Notes: generated by a model from the sequence alone, not told the origin. DNA of 64,000 nt from Brachybacterium kimchii (GCF_023373525.1 NZ_CP097218.1:1488001-1552000), one strand, 5' to 3'; shown: positions 1 through 9,050, counted from the stretch's first letter. Numbers and translations: made by a program.

Positions 1-356
1 CGGTGCATGCGGGCGAGGGGATCGACTGGGCCGCATGGGACGGGACCTCCCCGCTCTCGCCGCCTCCCGCGCGAGGCTTCGGCAGGGAGCCGTCGGGCCC
101 GCGCGAGGGCGCCGACGCCCTGGCCCGGACGGATCTCGTGCTCGCCCCGGCCCTCGCCGTGGACCGCTCCGGCACGCGGCTGGGGCACGGCGGCGGCTAC
201 TACGACAGAGCGCTCGACCACGCGCGCACGGCCGTGGTCGTCGCCGTCGTCCATCCCTGGGAGGTCCTGGCCCCGGACGCCCTGCCGCGCGAGGCCCACG
301 ACCGCCCGGCGCACGCCGTGCTCACCACCGACGGTGTGGAGCGGCTCGGGTCCTGA
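1..356 (+). CDS. 5-formyltetrahydrofolate cyclo-ligase, C-terminal part (5' end outside window)
   Basis: The reading frame is open to the left edge, so only about 118 C-terminal residues are present. The segment DLVLAPALAVD followed by RLGHGGGYYDRAL is the family signature (nucleotide/folate-binding loop and GxGGGYYDR motif) of 5-FCL, which converts 5-formyl-THF to 5,10-methenyl-THF with ATP in the cytosol. It ends with TGA at 354-356. A GTG at 3 is in frame but is unlikely to be the start because the family is about 190 residues long. It lies upstream of fmdB in the same direction, an arrangement common in actinobacteria. Family assignment is secure; the missing N-terminus prevents judging integrity. 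Confidence 0.9.
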   Translation, partial: VHAGEGIDWAAWDGTSPLSPPPARGFGREPSGPREGADALARTDLVLAPALAVDRSGTRLGHGGGYYDRALDHARTAVVVAVVHPWEVLAPDALPREAHDRPAHAVLTTDGVERLGS

Positions 357-463
357 TGGGCCGGGATCATTGCCCGGGCGGTGCGCCTTCCGGGCGCCAC
401 TGACGGCGAGGGGCGCGTCGAGCATCACCCCGGGCAGTCCTGCTGGTGGACCCCGCGCGGCGG

Positions 464-469
464 TAAGCT
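464..469 (+). promoter_or_regulatory. Putative -10 box upstream of fmdB
   Basis: TAAGCT fits the actinobacterial TAnnnT -10 and lies 50 bases before the GTG start. The intervening leader holds an 8-bp stem (476-483 with 486-493) just before the GGAGGA ribosome site at 509-514. No good -35 was seen, so this is a weak call. Confidence 0.3.
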
Positions 470-519
470 CGTGCGGGCGCCTCGGGAGGCGCCGATCACC
501 CTGGATGTGGAGGACCCTA

Positions 520-864
520 GTGCCCACGTACGCGTACGCCTGCAAGAACTGCGGCCATCGTTTCGAGAAGTACCAGAGCTTCAGCGAGGACTCGCTGAAG
601 CTCTGCCCCGAGTGCGGGCAGTCCGCTCTGCGCAAGGTCTTCGACAGCGTGGGCGTCGTGTTCAAGGGCTCGGGCTTCTACTCGACGGACTCCGCGTCCT
701 CGCGCACCGCCTCCTCGGCGTCGTCGGACTCCTCGGACTCCACGAGCTCGTCCGATTCCTCGAGCTCCTCCGACTCCTCGAGCAGCGCCTCCTCGTCGAA
801 GGAGACCTCGAGCGCGTCGAGCGGCTCGTCCAAGGCCCCTGCGGCCGCCTCCGCCGCGGACTGA
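520..864 (+). CDS. FmdB-family zinc-ribbon protein with Ser/Asp-rich tail
   Basis: 114 residues. The N-terminal 45 residues form the FmdB/CxxC_CxxC_SSSS putative regulatory zinc ribbon: Y-A-C-K-N-C-G-H near residues 6-13, then CPEC about 20 residues later, then a short beta segment ending in GSGFYSTD. The second half is low-complexity Ser/Asp/Ala with alternating serine runs and acidic residues, probably disordered. GTG at 520 is chosen because GGAGGA ends 5 nt before it and the protein then begins V-P-T-Y-A-Y, as family members do. The family is widespread but has no settled biochemical role; formamidase/methylamine regulation is its historical name only. Confidence 0.85.
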   Translation: MPTYAYACKNCGHRFEKYQSFSEDSLKLCPECGQSALRKVFDSVGVVFKGSGFYSTDSASSRTASSASSDSSDSTSSSDSSSSSDSSSSASSSKETSSASSGSSKAPAAASAAD

Positions 865-944
865 GCGCTCCGCCGTCGGTTCCTCCACATCACCCCGTCG
901 TCCACAGTGACGACGGGCGACGCCCGGCGCCCACCAGCTCGCCC

Positions 945-950
945 TAGCGT
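945..950 (+). promoter_or_regulatory. -10 box of a leaderless promoter (SAF-domain gene)
   Basis: TAGCGT is followed by exactly 6 nt and the ATG at 957, the geometry of actinobacterial leaderless transcripts whose first base is the start codon. No Shine-Dalgarno sequence precedes this ATG. Confidence 0.55.
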
Positions 951-956
951 CGGGGC

Positions 957-1592
957 ATGCTGCGACGACTGCACGACTCCCTCCCCCGCTGGCATCGAGC
1001 CGTCCGTCGGCGACGGCGCCTGCTGAGCATCCTGCTCACCGCGTTGCTCGCCGTGGCGGTCCTGCCCGGGCTGCTGCCCGCGTCGGCCGATGCGCGCGGC
1101 GTGCTCGTGGCCGCGCACGACCTCCCCGCGGGCAGCGTGATCCAGTCCGGGGACCTGCGCGAGGCCGAGGTCGCCGATGCACTCGTCCCCGAGGACTCGA
1201 CCTCGGATCCCTCACGGCTGGAGGGCCTGCGCCTCTCGCGCGGCGTGGGCGCCGGGGAGGTTCTCGCCCCGCAGAGGCTGCGCGAGGAGGCGCAGTCCCC
1301 GCCGCTCGCGGGACGGGCCGTGGTGGTCGTGCCCGTGCCCCCCGCGCTGCTGCCGCACCTCGCCTCGGGCGACGAGCTCAGCCTCGTCGTCTCGACCGAG
1401 ATGCCCGGTGACACGCGCAGGATCGATGCGATGGTCGTCGAGGTCCCGGCCGACGCGACGGCGACGGGCCCGATGGGCGCCGTGTCCAGCACGGATGCTG
1501 TGGAGATCCTCGTCGCCGTGGATCCGTCGCACACGGGAGAAGTCGCTCACGCCGTGCGTGAAGGCTGGCTCGAGATCGCGATCATGTTCTAA
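957..1592 (+). CDS. CpaB/RcpC-like SAF-domain protein, membrane-anchored
   Basis: 211 residues. An Arg-rich N-terminus (RAVRRRRR) is followed by one hydrophobic segment at about residues 22-44, then a SAF domain starting GVLVAAHDLPAGSVIQSGDL. This resembles the Flp pilus assembly protein CpaB/RcpC, which sits in the cell envelope, but no other pilus genes are nearby. The positive-inside charge suggests an N-in, C-out anchor. The start codon is supported by the leaderless -10 box 6 nt upstream. It could equally be a stand-alone envelope SAF protein of unknown role; the domain call is firm, the pathway is not. Confidence 0.7.
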   Translation: MLRRLHDSLPRWHRAVRRRRRLLSILLTALLAVAVLPGLLPASADARGVLVAAHDLPAGSVIQSGDLREAEVADALVPEDSTSDPSRLEGLRLSRGVGAGEVLAPQRLREEAQSPPLAGRAVVVVPVPPALLPHLASGDELSLVVSTEMPGDTRRIDAMVVEVPADATATGPMGAVSSTDAVEILVAVDPSHTGEVAHAVREGWLEIAIMF

Positions 1593-1668
1593 TCTCCCCA
1601 GCGGGTGCTTCCCCAGCATCCACTGTGTCACCCGATCCCCCGCGTCTCCGAGCAGTGAGGAAAGCACC

Positions 1669-2097
1669 GTGAAGGGCTTCAAGGACTTCGTCATGCAGGG
1701 CAACGTCATCGACCTCGCCGTCGGTGTCGTGATCGGCGGTGCCTTCACCGCTCTGGTCACCGCCTTCGTCACGTACATCATCAACCCGATCGTGGCTGCG
1801 GCCGGCGGTGCGGACAGCATCGGCCTGGGCTACCAGCTCATCTCCAGCAACGAGAACACGTTCATCAACGTCGGCGAGGTCATCTCCGCCGTCATCACGT
1901 TCCTCATCACCGCCGCGGTGGTGTACTTCGTGTTCGTGCTGCCGATGGCCAAGGCCCGTCGCATGGCCATGATCCGTCGCGGCGAGGACCCCGACGCCCC
2001 GGAGGCCACCCCGGAGGACATCGCGCTGCTCACCGAGATCCGCGACGCCCTCCAGAACAAGGACTCGAGCACGCCGGGCCAGACCCCGCAGCAGTGA
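1669..2097 (+). CDS. mscL: Large-conductance mechanosensitive channel MscL
   Basis: 142 residues. Starts V-K-G-F-K-D-F, then the pore-lining TM1 with the N-V-I-D-L-A-V-G-V-V-I-G-G-A-F motif, a periplasmic loop, TM2 (about residues 68-90) and a charged cytoplasmic helix. MscL is a homopentameric membrane channel that opens under high membrane tension to release solutes during osmotic down-shock. GTG at 1669 is placed by GAGGAAAG at 1657-1664. The C-terminal tail (DSSTPGQTPQQ) is slightly longer than in E. coli but normal for actinobacteria. A strong hairpin follows, so it is probably the last gene of its transcript. Confidence 0.95.
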   Translation: MKGFKDFVMQGNVIDLAVGVVIGGAFTALVTAFVTYIINPIVAAAGGADSIGLGYQLISSNENTFINVGEVISAVITFLITAAVVYFVFVLPMAKARRMAMIRRGEDPDAPEATPEDIALLTEIRDALQNKDSSTPGQTPQQ

Positions 2098-2153
2098 AGG
2101 AACCCCTCCGGCCCTGCCGGAGACTCCGCGTGACGCCGTGAGAACGGCGCAGG

Positions 2154-2190
2154 GACGGGGCGGGACCGTACGGTCCCGCCCCGTCTTTCT
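2154..2190 (+). terminator. Intrinsic terminator after mscL
   Basis: A perfect 32-base palindrome (arms 2154-2169 and 2170-2185; effective stem about 14 bp after loop opening) followed by TTTCT. Confidence 0.75.
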
Positions 2191-2240
2191 CATGCCCGGG
2201 CACGGAGATTCCCGCAGGCCCGACCGTCCCGCCCGTGCGG

Positions 2241-2246
2241 TACCGT
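2241..2246 (+). promoter_or_regulatory. -10 box of a leaderless promoter (mutY)
   Basis: TACCGT, then 6 nt, then GTG at 2253. This spacing identifies which of several in-frame GTG codons (2235, 2253, 2271) is the likely start. Confidence 0.55.
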
Positions 2247-2252
2247 GCCCGG

Positions 2253-3164
2253 GTGCCCGCCGAATCCCCCGTGACCGCTCCCGACCCCGTCGGGCTGCTC
2301 GACGGCAGCGGGATCGACGCGGTGATCGACTGGTTCGCCCGCGCAGGACGCGAGCTGCCGTGGCGGGCGAGCGATGCGAGCGCCTGGGGCATCCTGGTCT
2401 CGGAGATCATGCTCCAGCAGACCCCCGTGGTGCGGGTCCTCCCCCGCTGGCAGGAGTGGATGCGGCGCTGGCCCCGACCGCAGGATCTCGCCGAGGCGCC
2501 GACGGCCGACGTGCTGCGCGCATGGGACCGCCTGGGCTACCCGCGCCGTGCGCTGCGCCTGCAGGCCTGCGCCCGCGCCATCGTCGAGGAGCACGGCGGA
2601 GAGGTGCCCGTCGGGCTCGAGGCTCTGCGGGCCCTGCCGGGGATCGGCGAGTACACCGCGGCCGCCGTCACCGCCTTCGCCCACCATGAGCGCGCGGTGG
2701 TCGCGGACACCAACATCCGACGGGTGCTCGTGCGCTGCGTGCGCGGGGAGGCCTTCCCCGGCAGCACTTTCACCGCATCCCAGCGGGCGCTGGCCACCGA
2801 GGTCCTTCCCGCCGAGACCGAGCGGTCGGTGCGCTGGAACCAGGCGGTGATGGAGCTCGGCGCGCTCGTGTGCACGTCCCGCTCCCCGCACTGCGAGGTC
2901 TGCCCGCTGGCCCCGCACTGCGCATGGCTGGCCAAGGGACGTCCGGCGGACTCCGGGACACGTGCCCGCACCCAGGCCTTCGAGGGCACCGACCGTCAGA
3001 TGCGCGGCAGGATCATGGCGCTGCTGCGCGAGGGGCCCGCGAGCAGGGAGCGGATCGCGCAGCTGCGCACCGACGAGGCCGACGACAGGGTGCCGCGCTG
3101 CCTGGACTCCCTCGTCGCCGACGGCCTCGCTGTGGTCGAAGACCGAACCGTTCGCCTGCCCTGA
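2253..3164 (+). CDS. mutY: A/G-specific adenine DNA glycosylase
   Basis: 303 residues. The HhH-GPD fold is clear: catalytic Glu51 in SEIMLQQT, the hairpin LPGIGEYTAAAV, catalytic Asp in VVADTNIRR, and a 4Fe-4S cluster motif C-x6-C-x2-C-x5-C near residue 213. MutY removes adenine mispaired with 8-oxoguanine, preventing G:C to T:A mutation. The C-terminal NUDIX-like domain that reads 8-oxoG in E. coli MutY is absent or much reduced; the remaining tail resembles a small winged helix. This short form is common in actinobacteria. The start is chosen from the leaderless TACCGT-N6-GTG arrangement. The gene is convergent with the acetyltransferase that follows. Confidence 0.93.
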   Translation: MPAESPVTAPDPVGLLDGSGIDAVIDWFARAGRELPWRASDASAWGILVSEIMLQQTPVVRVLPRWQEWMRRWPRPQDLAEAPTADVLRAWDRLGYPRRALRLQACARAIVEEHGGEVPVGLEALRALPGIGEYTAAAVTAFAHHERAVVADTNIRRVLVRCVRGEAFPGSTFTASQRALATEVLPAETERSVRWNQAVMELGALVCTSRSPHCEVCPLAPHCAWLAKGRPADSGTRARTQAFEGTDRQMRGRIMALLREGPASRERIAQLRTDEADDRVPRCLDSLVADGLAVVEDRTVRLP

Positions 3165-3179
3165 CGTGGGAGCCGCGGG

Positions 3180-3695
3180 TCAGACCTGTGCGTCGGCCAG
3201 GCGCAGGATCATCCGTGTGTTGCCCAGGGTGTTGGGCTTGACCCTCGCGAGGTCCAGGAACTCCGCCACGCCCTCGTCGCTCGAGCGCAGCAGCTCGGCG
3301 TAGACCTCGGGCGGCAGCGGATCCGGGCTCATGGCGCGGAAGCCGTGACGGGCGAAGAAGTCGACCTCGAAGGTCAGGCAGAACACGCGCTCGAGCCCCA
3401 GGTCCCGGGCGCGCTGCAGGAGCGCCTCGAGCATCCGATGGCCCAGCCCCGTGCCGCGGGCTTCCTCGCTCACGGCCAGGGTGCGCACCTCGCCGAGGTC
3501 CTCCCACATCACGTGGAGCGCGCCGCAGCCGATCACGGTGCCGTCCTCGTCGACCGCGACGAGGAACTCCTGGATGGCCTCGTAGTAGACCACGAGCTCC
3601 TTGCCGAGCAGGATCTGGCGGGCGGCGAGGGGCTGCACCAGGCGGTCGATGGCCCGGACGTCGGCCGGGAGCGCGGGGCGCAGCTCGATGCTCAT
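3180..3695 (-). CDS. GNAT acetyltransferase, amino-acid N-acetyltransferase (ArgA-like)
   Basis: 171 residues, one GNAT domain. The acetyl-CoA loop is seen as EEARGTGLGHRMLEAL, and the sequence opens ELRPALPADVRAIDRLVQPL, the pattern of short stand-alone N-acetylglutamate synthase-like proteins found in actinobacteria (the Rv2747 type). If so it acetylates glutamate or glutamine as the first step of arginine synthesis. Its ATG overlaps the stop codon of the upstream dedA gene by 4 bases, so the two are translationally coupled. The specific substrate is inferred from family resemblance; GNAT membership is certain. Confidence 0.8.
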   Translation of the reverse strand: MSIELRPALPADVRAIDRLVQPLAARQILLGKELVVYYEAIQEFLVAVDEDGTVIGCGALHVMWEDLGEVRTLAVSEEARGTGLGHRMLEALLQRARDLGLERVFCLTFEVDFFARHGFRAMSPDPLPPEVYAELLRSSDEGVAEFLDLARVKPNTLGNTRMILRLADAQV

Positions 3696-4642
3696 GCGGG
3701 GGATGCCGTCCTTCGGGGGTCCGTGTCGGCGTCGCTCTCGGCCCCCGGGTTCTCGGCCGATCGGTCCTCGTCCGACGGTTGGTGCTCCCCGACGCTACTC
3801 GCCTCGACCTTCTCGCCGTCACCCGTCTCGCGCGGCGTCACGGGAGGGACGTCTCCGCCGGCGACCCCGGCGGTCGGGACCGGCCCGTCGTCCCCGCTCC
3901 CCGCATCGTCCTCGGCGCTTCCCGGCGCGCTCGCGGCCGGCGGCTCCTCGTCGGAGTTCCCGCGCTCCCGCAGCGCCGCCTCCTCCTCGGCCCGCTGGGC
4001 GGCGCGCTCGTGGCGGCCGTCCAGGAGGTGGTTCATGAGGGAGACCAGGCGCTCGACGACGAGGGCCACGACGACCGCAATGACCACGGCGACCGTGATG
4101 GCGAGCAGATGGTTGTCCTCGAACCAGCTGCCGGCCACGGCGCCGATGCCGCACGAGTACACGGCCCATACGAAGGTCGCGGCGAGCGAGCGGTGCCAGA
4201 ACTGGCGCCAGGGATAGCGGACCGCACCGGCCGTGAGGTTCACGGCGGTGCGGCCGAAGGGGATGTAGCGGGCGGTCATCAGGAAGAGCAGGGCGCGCCG
4301 GTCCAGGCCGCGCTCCGCCGCCTGGACCGCCTTCAGTCCGCGTCCGCGATGGAGGAAGCCGAAGCGCTCCCAGCCCACGGTGCGTCCGATCAGGTAGGCG
4401 ATGTTGTCGCCCAGGAAGGCGCCGCCCCAGGCCGCGAGCACCGTCAGCCAGATCGGGGGCACCGAGGACGACGCCCACAGGGAGGACAGGGCGACGATGA
4501 CCGATTCGCTGGGGACCGTGGGGAAGAAGGCGTCGATCGCGCACAGCGCGAACACCACCAGGTGCACCCACCAGGTGTCGCCCGCGGCGACGATCCAGTC
4601 CTGCAGACCGGTCATCCACGCCTGGAACGTGCCCACTCCCAC
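3692..4642 (-). CDS. DedA-family membrane protein with long acidic C-terminal tail
   Basis: 316 residues. The DedA (SNARE-associated/VTT) core covers about residues 15-200: FFPTVPSESVIVALS, GDNIAYLIGRTVGW and ARYIPFGRTAVNLTAG are the conserved re-entrant-loop motifs, with 4-6 hydrophobic segments. DedA proteins act in lipid-carrier recycling and membrane homeostasis; some are undecaprenyl-phosphate flippases. About 110 C-terminal residues are acidic, Ser/Pro-rich and probably disordered, longer than in most homologues. GTG at 4642 is used; a second GTG 6 nt downstream is also possible. The gene overlaps the GNAT gene by ATGA. Confidence 0.85.
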   Translation of the reverse strand: MGVGTFQAWMTGLQDWIVAAGDTWWVHLVVFALCAIDAFFPTVPSESVIVALSSLWASSSVPPIWLTVLAAWGGAFLGDNIAYLIGRTVGWERFGFLHRGRGLKAVQAAERGLDRRALLFLMTARYIPFGRTAVNLTAGAVRYPWRQFWHRSLAATFVWAVYSCGIGAVAGSWFEDNHLLAITVAVVIAVVVALVVERLVSLMNHLLDGRHERAAQRAEEEAALRERGNSDEEPPAASAPGSAEDDAGSGDDGPVPTAGVAGGDVPPVTPRETGDGEKVEASSVGEHQPSDEDRSAENPGAESDADTDPRRTASPA

Positions 4643-4687
4643 GATCGCGCTCCGCCTCTCCGTCCGACTGCGCCGTACCTGTGGCGA

Positions 4688-4720
4688 GAGCGCCCGGCGC
4701 CCTCAGGGCGCCGGGCGCTC
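4688..4720 (-). terminator. Hairpin terminator downstream of clpC
   Basis: Perfect 15-bp GC stem (4688-4702 with 4706-4720) and a 3-nt loop, between the clpC stop and the dedA start. There is no T tract, as is usual for actinobacterial terminators. Confidence 0.6.
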
Positions 4721-4741
4721 ACTCCTCTGCCGACCCGGAGG

Positions 4742-7381
4742 TCAGCGCGAGGAGCTCACATCGGTGTCCTCGGAGGATGCAGCGCCGGATCCGTCGTCCG
4801 CGCCGGTCCCTCCGTCGGCCCCGGAGGAGTCCTCGCCCTCCGGCACGTCCGGGTGGGCGGCGTCCTCGGTGCGGGCCTCCGTCATCGCGCTGACGGAGAC
4901 GTCGTCCGAGAGGGCCTCGAGCGATCCGCCGTCGGTGCGGCGACGGAACACGAGCTCGCCCAGCAGGCCCTCGCCCTCGGAGTCGACGACGATGTGGTCG
5001 CCCGCCGAGACCTGGCCGAACAGGATCCGCTCGCTGAGCGCGTCCTCGATGTCCCGCTGGATCGTGCGGCGCAGCGGACGCGCGCCGAGCACGGGGTCGT
5101 AGCCCTTCTCCGCGAGCAGCTCCTTGGCGCCCTCGGTGAGCTCGATGTCCATGTCCTTCTCCGCGAGGCGCGTGCCGAGCTTGGCGACCATGAGGTCGAC
5201 GATCTGCACGATCTCCTCCTGGGAGAGCTGCGGGAAGACCACCACGTCGTCGACGCGGTTGAGGAACTCGGGCTTGAAGTGCTGCTTGAGCTCCTCGTGG
5301 ACCTTCGACTTCATGCGCTCGTAGTCGGTGGAGAGGTCCCCGCCGGCGGTGAAGCCCATGGAGACGCCCTTGGCGATGTCGCGGGTGCCCAGGTTCGTGG
5401 TCATGATGATCACGGTGTTCTTGAAGTCCACGACGCGGCCCTGCGAGTCGGTCAGGCGGCCGTCCTCGAGGATCTGCAGGAGCGAGTTGAAGATGTCCAC
5501 GTGGGCCTTCTCCACCTCGTCGAACAGCACCACGCTGAAGGGCTTGCGACGCACCTTCTCCGTGAGCTGGCCGCCCTCGTCGTAGCCGACGTACCCGGGG
5601 GGCGAGCCGAACAGCCGCGAGGCCGTGTGCTTCTCGCCGAACTCGGACATGTCCAGTTGGATGAGGGACTCCTCGTCGCCGAACAGGAACTCCGCGAGGG
5701 CCTTGGCGAGCTCGGTCTTGCCGACGCCCGTGGGGCCCGCGAAGATGAACGAGCCGCCGGGACGCTTGGGGTCCTTGAGGCCGGCGCGGGTGCGGCGGAT
5801 CGCCTGCGAGAGCGCCTTGATGGCCTCGTTCTGCCCGATGACGCGCTTGTGCAGCTCATCCTCCATGTGGAGCAGGCGCGAGGACTCCTCCTCGGTGAGC
5901 TTGACGATCGGGATGCCGGTCGAGGCGGCGAGCACCTCGGCGATGACCTCCTCGGAGACTGTGGTCACCGCGTCGGTCTCGCCGTTGCGCCATGCGTCCT
6001 CGCGCTCGTCGCGCTCGGTCTTGAGGGTCTGCTCCTCGTCGCGCAGCGAGGCGGCCTTCTCGAAGTCCTGGCCGTCGATCGCCTCTTCCTTGCGCTTGCG
6101 GACGTCCTCGATCTTCTCGTCGTACTCCTTGAGCTCGGGCGGCGCGGTGAGGCGGCGGATGCGCAGGCGCGCGCCGGCCTCGTCGATCAGGTCGATCGCC
6201 TTGTCCGGCAGGAAGCGGTCGTTGACGTAGCGGTCCGAGAGGTTCGCCGCGGCCACGAGGGCGCCGTCGGTGATGGTCACCTTGTGGTGCACCTCGTAGC
6301 GGTCGCGCAGCCCCTTGAGGATCTCGATCGTGTGGGCGATCGAGGGCTCGTCGACCTGGATCGGCTGGAAGCGGCGCTCGAGCGCGGCGTCCTTCTCGAT
6401 GTGCTTGCGGTACTCCTCGAGCGTGGTCGCGCCGATGGTCTGCAGCTCGCCGCGGGCGAGCATCGGCTTGAGGATGCTCGCGGCGTCTATCGCGCCCTCG
6501 GCCGCCCCCGCGCCGACGAGCGTGTGGATCTCGTCGATGAACAGGATGATGTCGCCGCGCGTGCGGATCTCCTTGAGCACCTTCTTCAGGCGCTCCTCGA
6601 AGTCACCGCGGTAGCGCGAGCCGGCGACCAGCGAGCCCAGGTCCAGCGTGTACAGCTGCTTGTCCTTGAGGGTCTCCGGCACGTCGCCGCGCACGATCGA
6701 CTGGGCGAGGCCCTCGACGACGGCGCTCTTGCCCACGCCGGGCTCGCCGATCAGCACCGGGTTGTTCTTGGTGCGGCGGCTGAGGACCTGCATGACGCGC
6801 TCGGCCTCGTGCTCGCGGCCGATGACCGGGTCGAGGTTGCCGTCGCGCGCAGCCTGGGTGAGGTTGCGGCCGAACTGGTCCAGCACGAGCGAGCCGGCGG
6901 GCTGGCCCTCCGCGGGGCCGCCCGCGTTCGCGGGCTCTTTGCCCTGGTAGCCGGACAGGCGCTCGATGACCTCCTGGCGCACTGCGGCGGGCTCGGCGCC
7001 CAGACGGGAGAGCACCTTGACCGCGGTGCCCTCGCCCTCGCGCAGCAGGCCGAGCAGGATGTGCTCGGTGCCGATGTAGTTGTGGCCCAGCTGGAGCGCC
7101 TCGCGCAGCGAGAGCTCGAGGACCTTCTTGGCGCGCGGCGTGAAGGGGATGTGACCCGTGGGGGCCTGGTTCCCCTCGCCGATGATGTCCCGCACCTGGT
7201 CCCGGGCGGCGTCGAGGGTGACCCCGAGCGCCTCGAGGGCCTTCGCGCCCACGCCCTCGGCCTCGTGGATGAGGCCGAGGAGGATGTGCTCGGTGCCGAT
7301 GTAGTTGTGGTTCAGCAGGCGGGCCTCGTCCTGTGCGAGGACGACGACGCGACGCGCGCGGTCGGTGAAGCGTTCGAACAT
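4742..7381 (-). CDS. clpC: ATP-dependent Clp protease ATPase subunit ClpC
   Basis: 879 residues. Order of domains: two Clp-N repeats (residues 1-145, starting [21 protein letters not shown]), AAA+ module 1 with Walker A GEPGVGKS, a UVR/middle domain (about 420-460, rich in Glu/Lys), AAA+ module 2 with GPTGVGKTE, and the ClpB-D2 small domain. ClpC unfolds substrates and feeds them to the ClpP1P2 protease; clpP is not in this window. Compared with Mycobacterium ClpC (about 848 residues) it carries an extra acidic Ser/Asp-rich tail of about 65 residues. A GGGGGAGA ribosome site precedes the ATG. An upstream -10 (TAGTCT) and ClgR-like site suggest stress activation. Confidence 0.96.
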   Translation of the reverse strand: MFERFTDRARRVVVLAQDEARLLNHNYIGTEHILLGLIHEAEGVGAKALEALGVTLDAARDQVRDIIGEGNQAPTGHIPFTPRAKKVLELSLREALQLGHNYIGTEHILLGLLREGEGTAVKVLSRLGAEPAAVRQEVIERLSGYQGKEPANAGGPAEGQPAGSLVLDQFGRNLTQAARDGNLDPVIGREHEAERVMQVLSRRTKNNPVLIGEPGVGKSAVVEGLAQSIVRGDVPETLKDKQLYTLDLGSLVAGSRYRGDFEERLKKVLKEIRTRGDIILFIDEIHTLVGAGAAEGAIDAASILKPMLARGELQTIGATTLEEYRKHIEKDAALERRFQPIQVDEPSIAHTIEILKGLRDRYEVHHKVTITDGALVAAANLSDRYVNDRFLPDKAIDLIDEAGARLRIRRLTAPPELKEYDEKIEDVRKRKEEAIDGQDFEKAASLRDEEQTLKTERDEREDAWRNGETDAVTTVSEEVIAEVLAASTGIPIVKLTEEESSRLLHMEDELHKRVIGQNEAIKALSQAIRRTRAGLKDPKRPGGSFIFAGPTGVGKTELAKALAEFLFGDEESLIQLDMSEFGEKHTASRLFGSPPGYVGYDEGGQLTEKVRRKPFSVVLFDEVEKAHVDIFNSLLQILEDGRLTDSQGRVVDFKNTVIIMTTNLGTRDIAKGVSMGFTAGGDLSTDYERMKSKVHEELKQHFKPEFLNRVDDVVVFPQLSQEEIVQIVDLMVAKLGTRLAEKDMDIELTEGAKELLAEKGYDPVLGARPLRRTIQRDIEDALSERILFGQVSAGDHIVVDSEGEGLLGELVFRRRTDGGSLEALSDDVSVSAMTEARTEDAAHPDVPEGEDSSGADGGTGADDGSGAASSEDTDVSSSR

Positions 7382-7414
7382 GTCTCTCCCCCATCGGGCG
7401 GTGGTGATGGATCG

Positions 7415-7420
7415 AGACTA
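7415..7420 (-). promoter_or_regulatory. Putative clpC -10 box
   Basis: TAGTCT on the minus strand (TAnnnT), placing a start of transcription near 7408 and a 27-nt leader before the ATG. No recognisable -35, consistent with an activator-dependent promoter. Confidence 0.4.
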
Positions 7421-7446
7421 GTCGGAACCCCACCGCCGATCGATGG

Positions 7447-7466
7447 CTGTTCGCCGCGGGCGTGAC
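7447..7466 (-). promoter_or_regulatory. ClgR-like operator upstream of clpC
   Basis: The core CGC-N5-GCG (7452-7454 and 7460-7462) with AT at the left flank fits most positions of the ClgR consensus known from Corynebacterium and Mycobacterium. Its centre lies about 49 bp before the inferred start of transcription, the usual place for an activator. In GC-rich DNA such a short core can occur by chance. Confidence 0.35.
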
Positions 7467-7492
7467 GGCGCGCGACCCGGAGATCCCGCCGA

Positions 7493-8878
7493 TCAGCTCG
7501 GCAGAGGTCGGTCCGGCGCAGTGGTCGGGGCGGAGCCTGCCCCGGTGAGGTCCGGGACGACGGTCCCGCGGGCGTCGTGCACACAGGCCGCATCGATCGA
7601 GCCGCCCTCCCCCTCGATCTCCAGGACGATCTCGTCAGCGGTGACGGACGCGGGGAGCCGGTGGATCCTGCGCACGCCGACGGTGCCGCCGGCCGCGAGC
7701 TCCCGGCCCCGGGAGTCGAGGAGCCGGTGGCGGCGGATGCGCTGGCCGTCCTCGAGGTGCTCGCGCAGCTCGACATGATCGAAGGTCGTCGGCCCGGGCA
7801 GCCGCAGGACCGCGGAGACGGACGAGGAGGAGTCGTGGAGCTCAGGAGCGTCGTCCGATGGTGCCGCCCCCGTGCCGACGCTCTCCCTGCGTGCCGGGAT
7901 CGGCGACCCGAACCGGGCGCGCAGGGCCGCGGCGAGCTCGGCGACCCGGGACGCGTCGGCCGGATCGATGCGGCCGCGCCGGTCGGGCGGGATGTTCAGC
8001 AGCAGGTTCGCTCCCAGGCCGATCGAGCGGTCGTGGATCGCGAGCAGGTGCGGGAGGGACTTCGGCTGCTCGTGCTCCTGCCAGAACCAGCCGTCGCGCA
8101 GGGACACGTCGCACTCCGGCGGGAGGTAGCGCGGGGCAGCTGTCTCGATCATGTCGTCGTCATAGTTGTTGAGGTCGGCGCTGCTGGTGACGTACTCCAC
8201 GGGGTCGCTCGCGAGCCCGTCCTCGTTCCCCACCCAGCGGATGGTCGCGCGCCCCATGTTGAACACCATCGCCCCGGGCTGCAGCTCGTCGACGAGATCG
8301 CCGATGGCGTCCCAGTCGTACTCGCGGCCCGCGGAGCCCGCGCCGTCGAACCAGAGCTCGTGGAGGGGCCCGTACCCCGTGCACAGCTCGCGCAGCTGCT
8401 CGAGGTAGAAGGCGTCGTAGCGCGCGGGATCCGCGTACTCGGGAGCGTGCCGGTCCCAGGGCGAGAGGTACAGACCGAGACCGAGACCCCAGCGCTCGCA
8501 GGCCGCGGCGACCTCGGCGACGAGGTCGCCCCGACCCTGCCGCCACGGGCTCGAGCGGACGCTGTAGTCCGTGGTCGCGGTGGGCCACAGGCAGAAGCCG
8601 TCGTGATGCTTGGCCGTGAGCACCACGTAGGCGGCACCGAGGTCGTGCGCGGTGCGCACCCATTCGTCGGCGTCCAGGTCGGAGGGGTCGAAGATGCCGG
8701 GCGAGAGGGTCCCGTCGCTCCATTCCAGACCGGCGAAGGTGTTCACACCCACGTGGAAGAACACGCCCAGCCCCTCGCGCTGCCATGCCAGCTGCTCGGG
8801 CGTCGGCCGCAGCGGCTCCATCGGTCGCGAGGGCGGGACGGGGCACGGCGGGGATTCGGGATGCACGTCGTCGGACAT
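7493..8878 (-). CDS. GH29 alpha-L-fucosidase
   Basis: 461 residues. The TIM-barrel domain shows FFHVGVNTF, the AKHHDGFCLW segment (substrate-binding His pair) and the nucleophile motif ELWFDGAG with Asp178; a C-terminal beta-sandwich of about 130 residues follows. It should release terminal L-fucose from glycans. No signal peptide is visible (N-terminus is Pro-rich and polar), so it is predicted to be cytosolic and to act on imported oligosaccharides. No sugar transporter or fucose catabolic gene is adjacent. The start has GAGGTGGG just upstream on the minus strand. Confidence 0.88.
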   Translation of the reverse strand: MSDDVHPESPPCPVPPSRPMEPLRPTPEQLAWQREGLGVFFHVGVNTFAGLEWSDGTLSPGIFDPSDLDADEWVRTAHDLGAAYVVLTAKHHDGFCLWPTATTDYSVRSSPWRQGRGDLVAEVAAACERWGLGLGLYLSPWDRHAPEYADPARYDAFYLEQLRELCTGYGPLHELWFDGAGSAGREYDWDAIGDLVDELQPGAMVFNMGRATIRWVGNEDGLASDPVEYVTSSADLNNYDDDMIETAAPRYLPPECDVSLRDGWFWQEHEQPKSLPHLLAIHDRSIGLGANLLLNIPPDRRGRIDPADASRVAELAAALRARFGSPIPARRESVGTGAAPSDDAPELHDSSSSVSAVLRLPGPTTFDHVELREHLEDGQRIRRHRLLDSRGRELAAGGTVGVRRIHRLPASVTADEIVLEIEGEGGSIDAACVHDARGTVVPDLTGAGSAPTTAPDRPLPS

Positions 8879-9050
8879 GCACCCACCTCATCAGAGAGTC
8901 GGCCGGGGCCCGGGGCGGCGCGCGGGCGCGCCCTCGCGTCCTGACGGGTCCGCCCTCGCGCACCGTCTCGCGCCCCGCATGATGCCGCGCCGTGCCGCGG
9001 ACCACAGCCCGCCCTCCGTCGGACGAGCACCCCGCCCAGGTGGACCGGGG

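Noticed and set aside
3779..7465. Very long open frame (about 1228 codons) on the plus strand antisense to dedA and clpC
   Set aside because: It mirrors the codon structure of clpC in high-GC DNA; its protein is low-complexity Leu/Val/Glu/Arg without family motifs. The same holds for 55853-58651 antisense to clpB.
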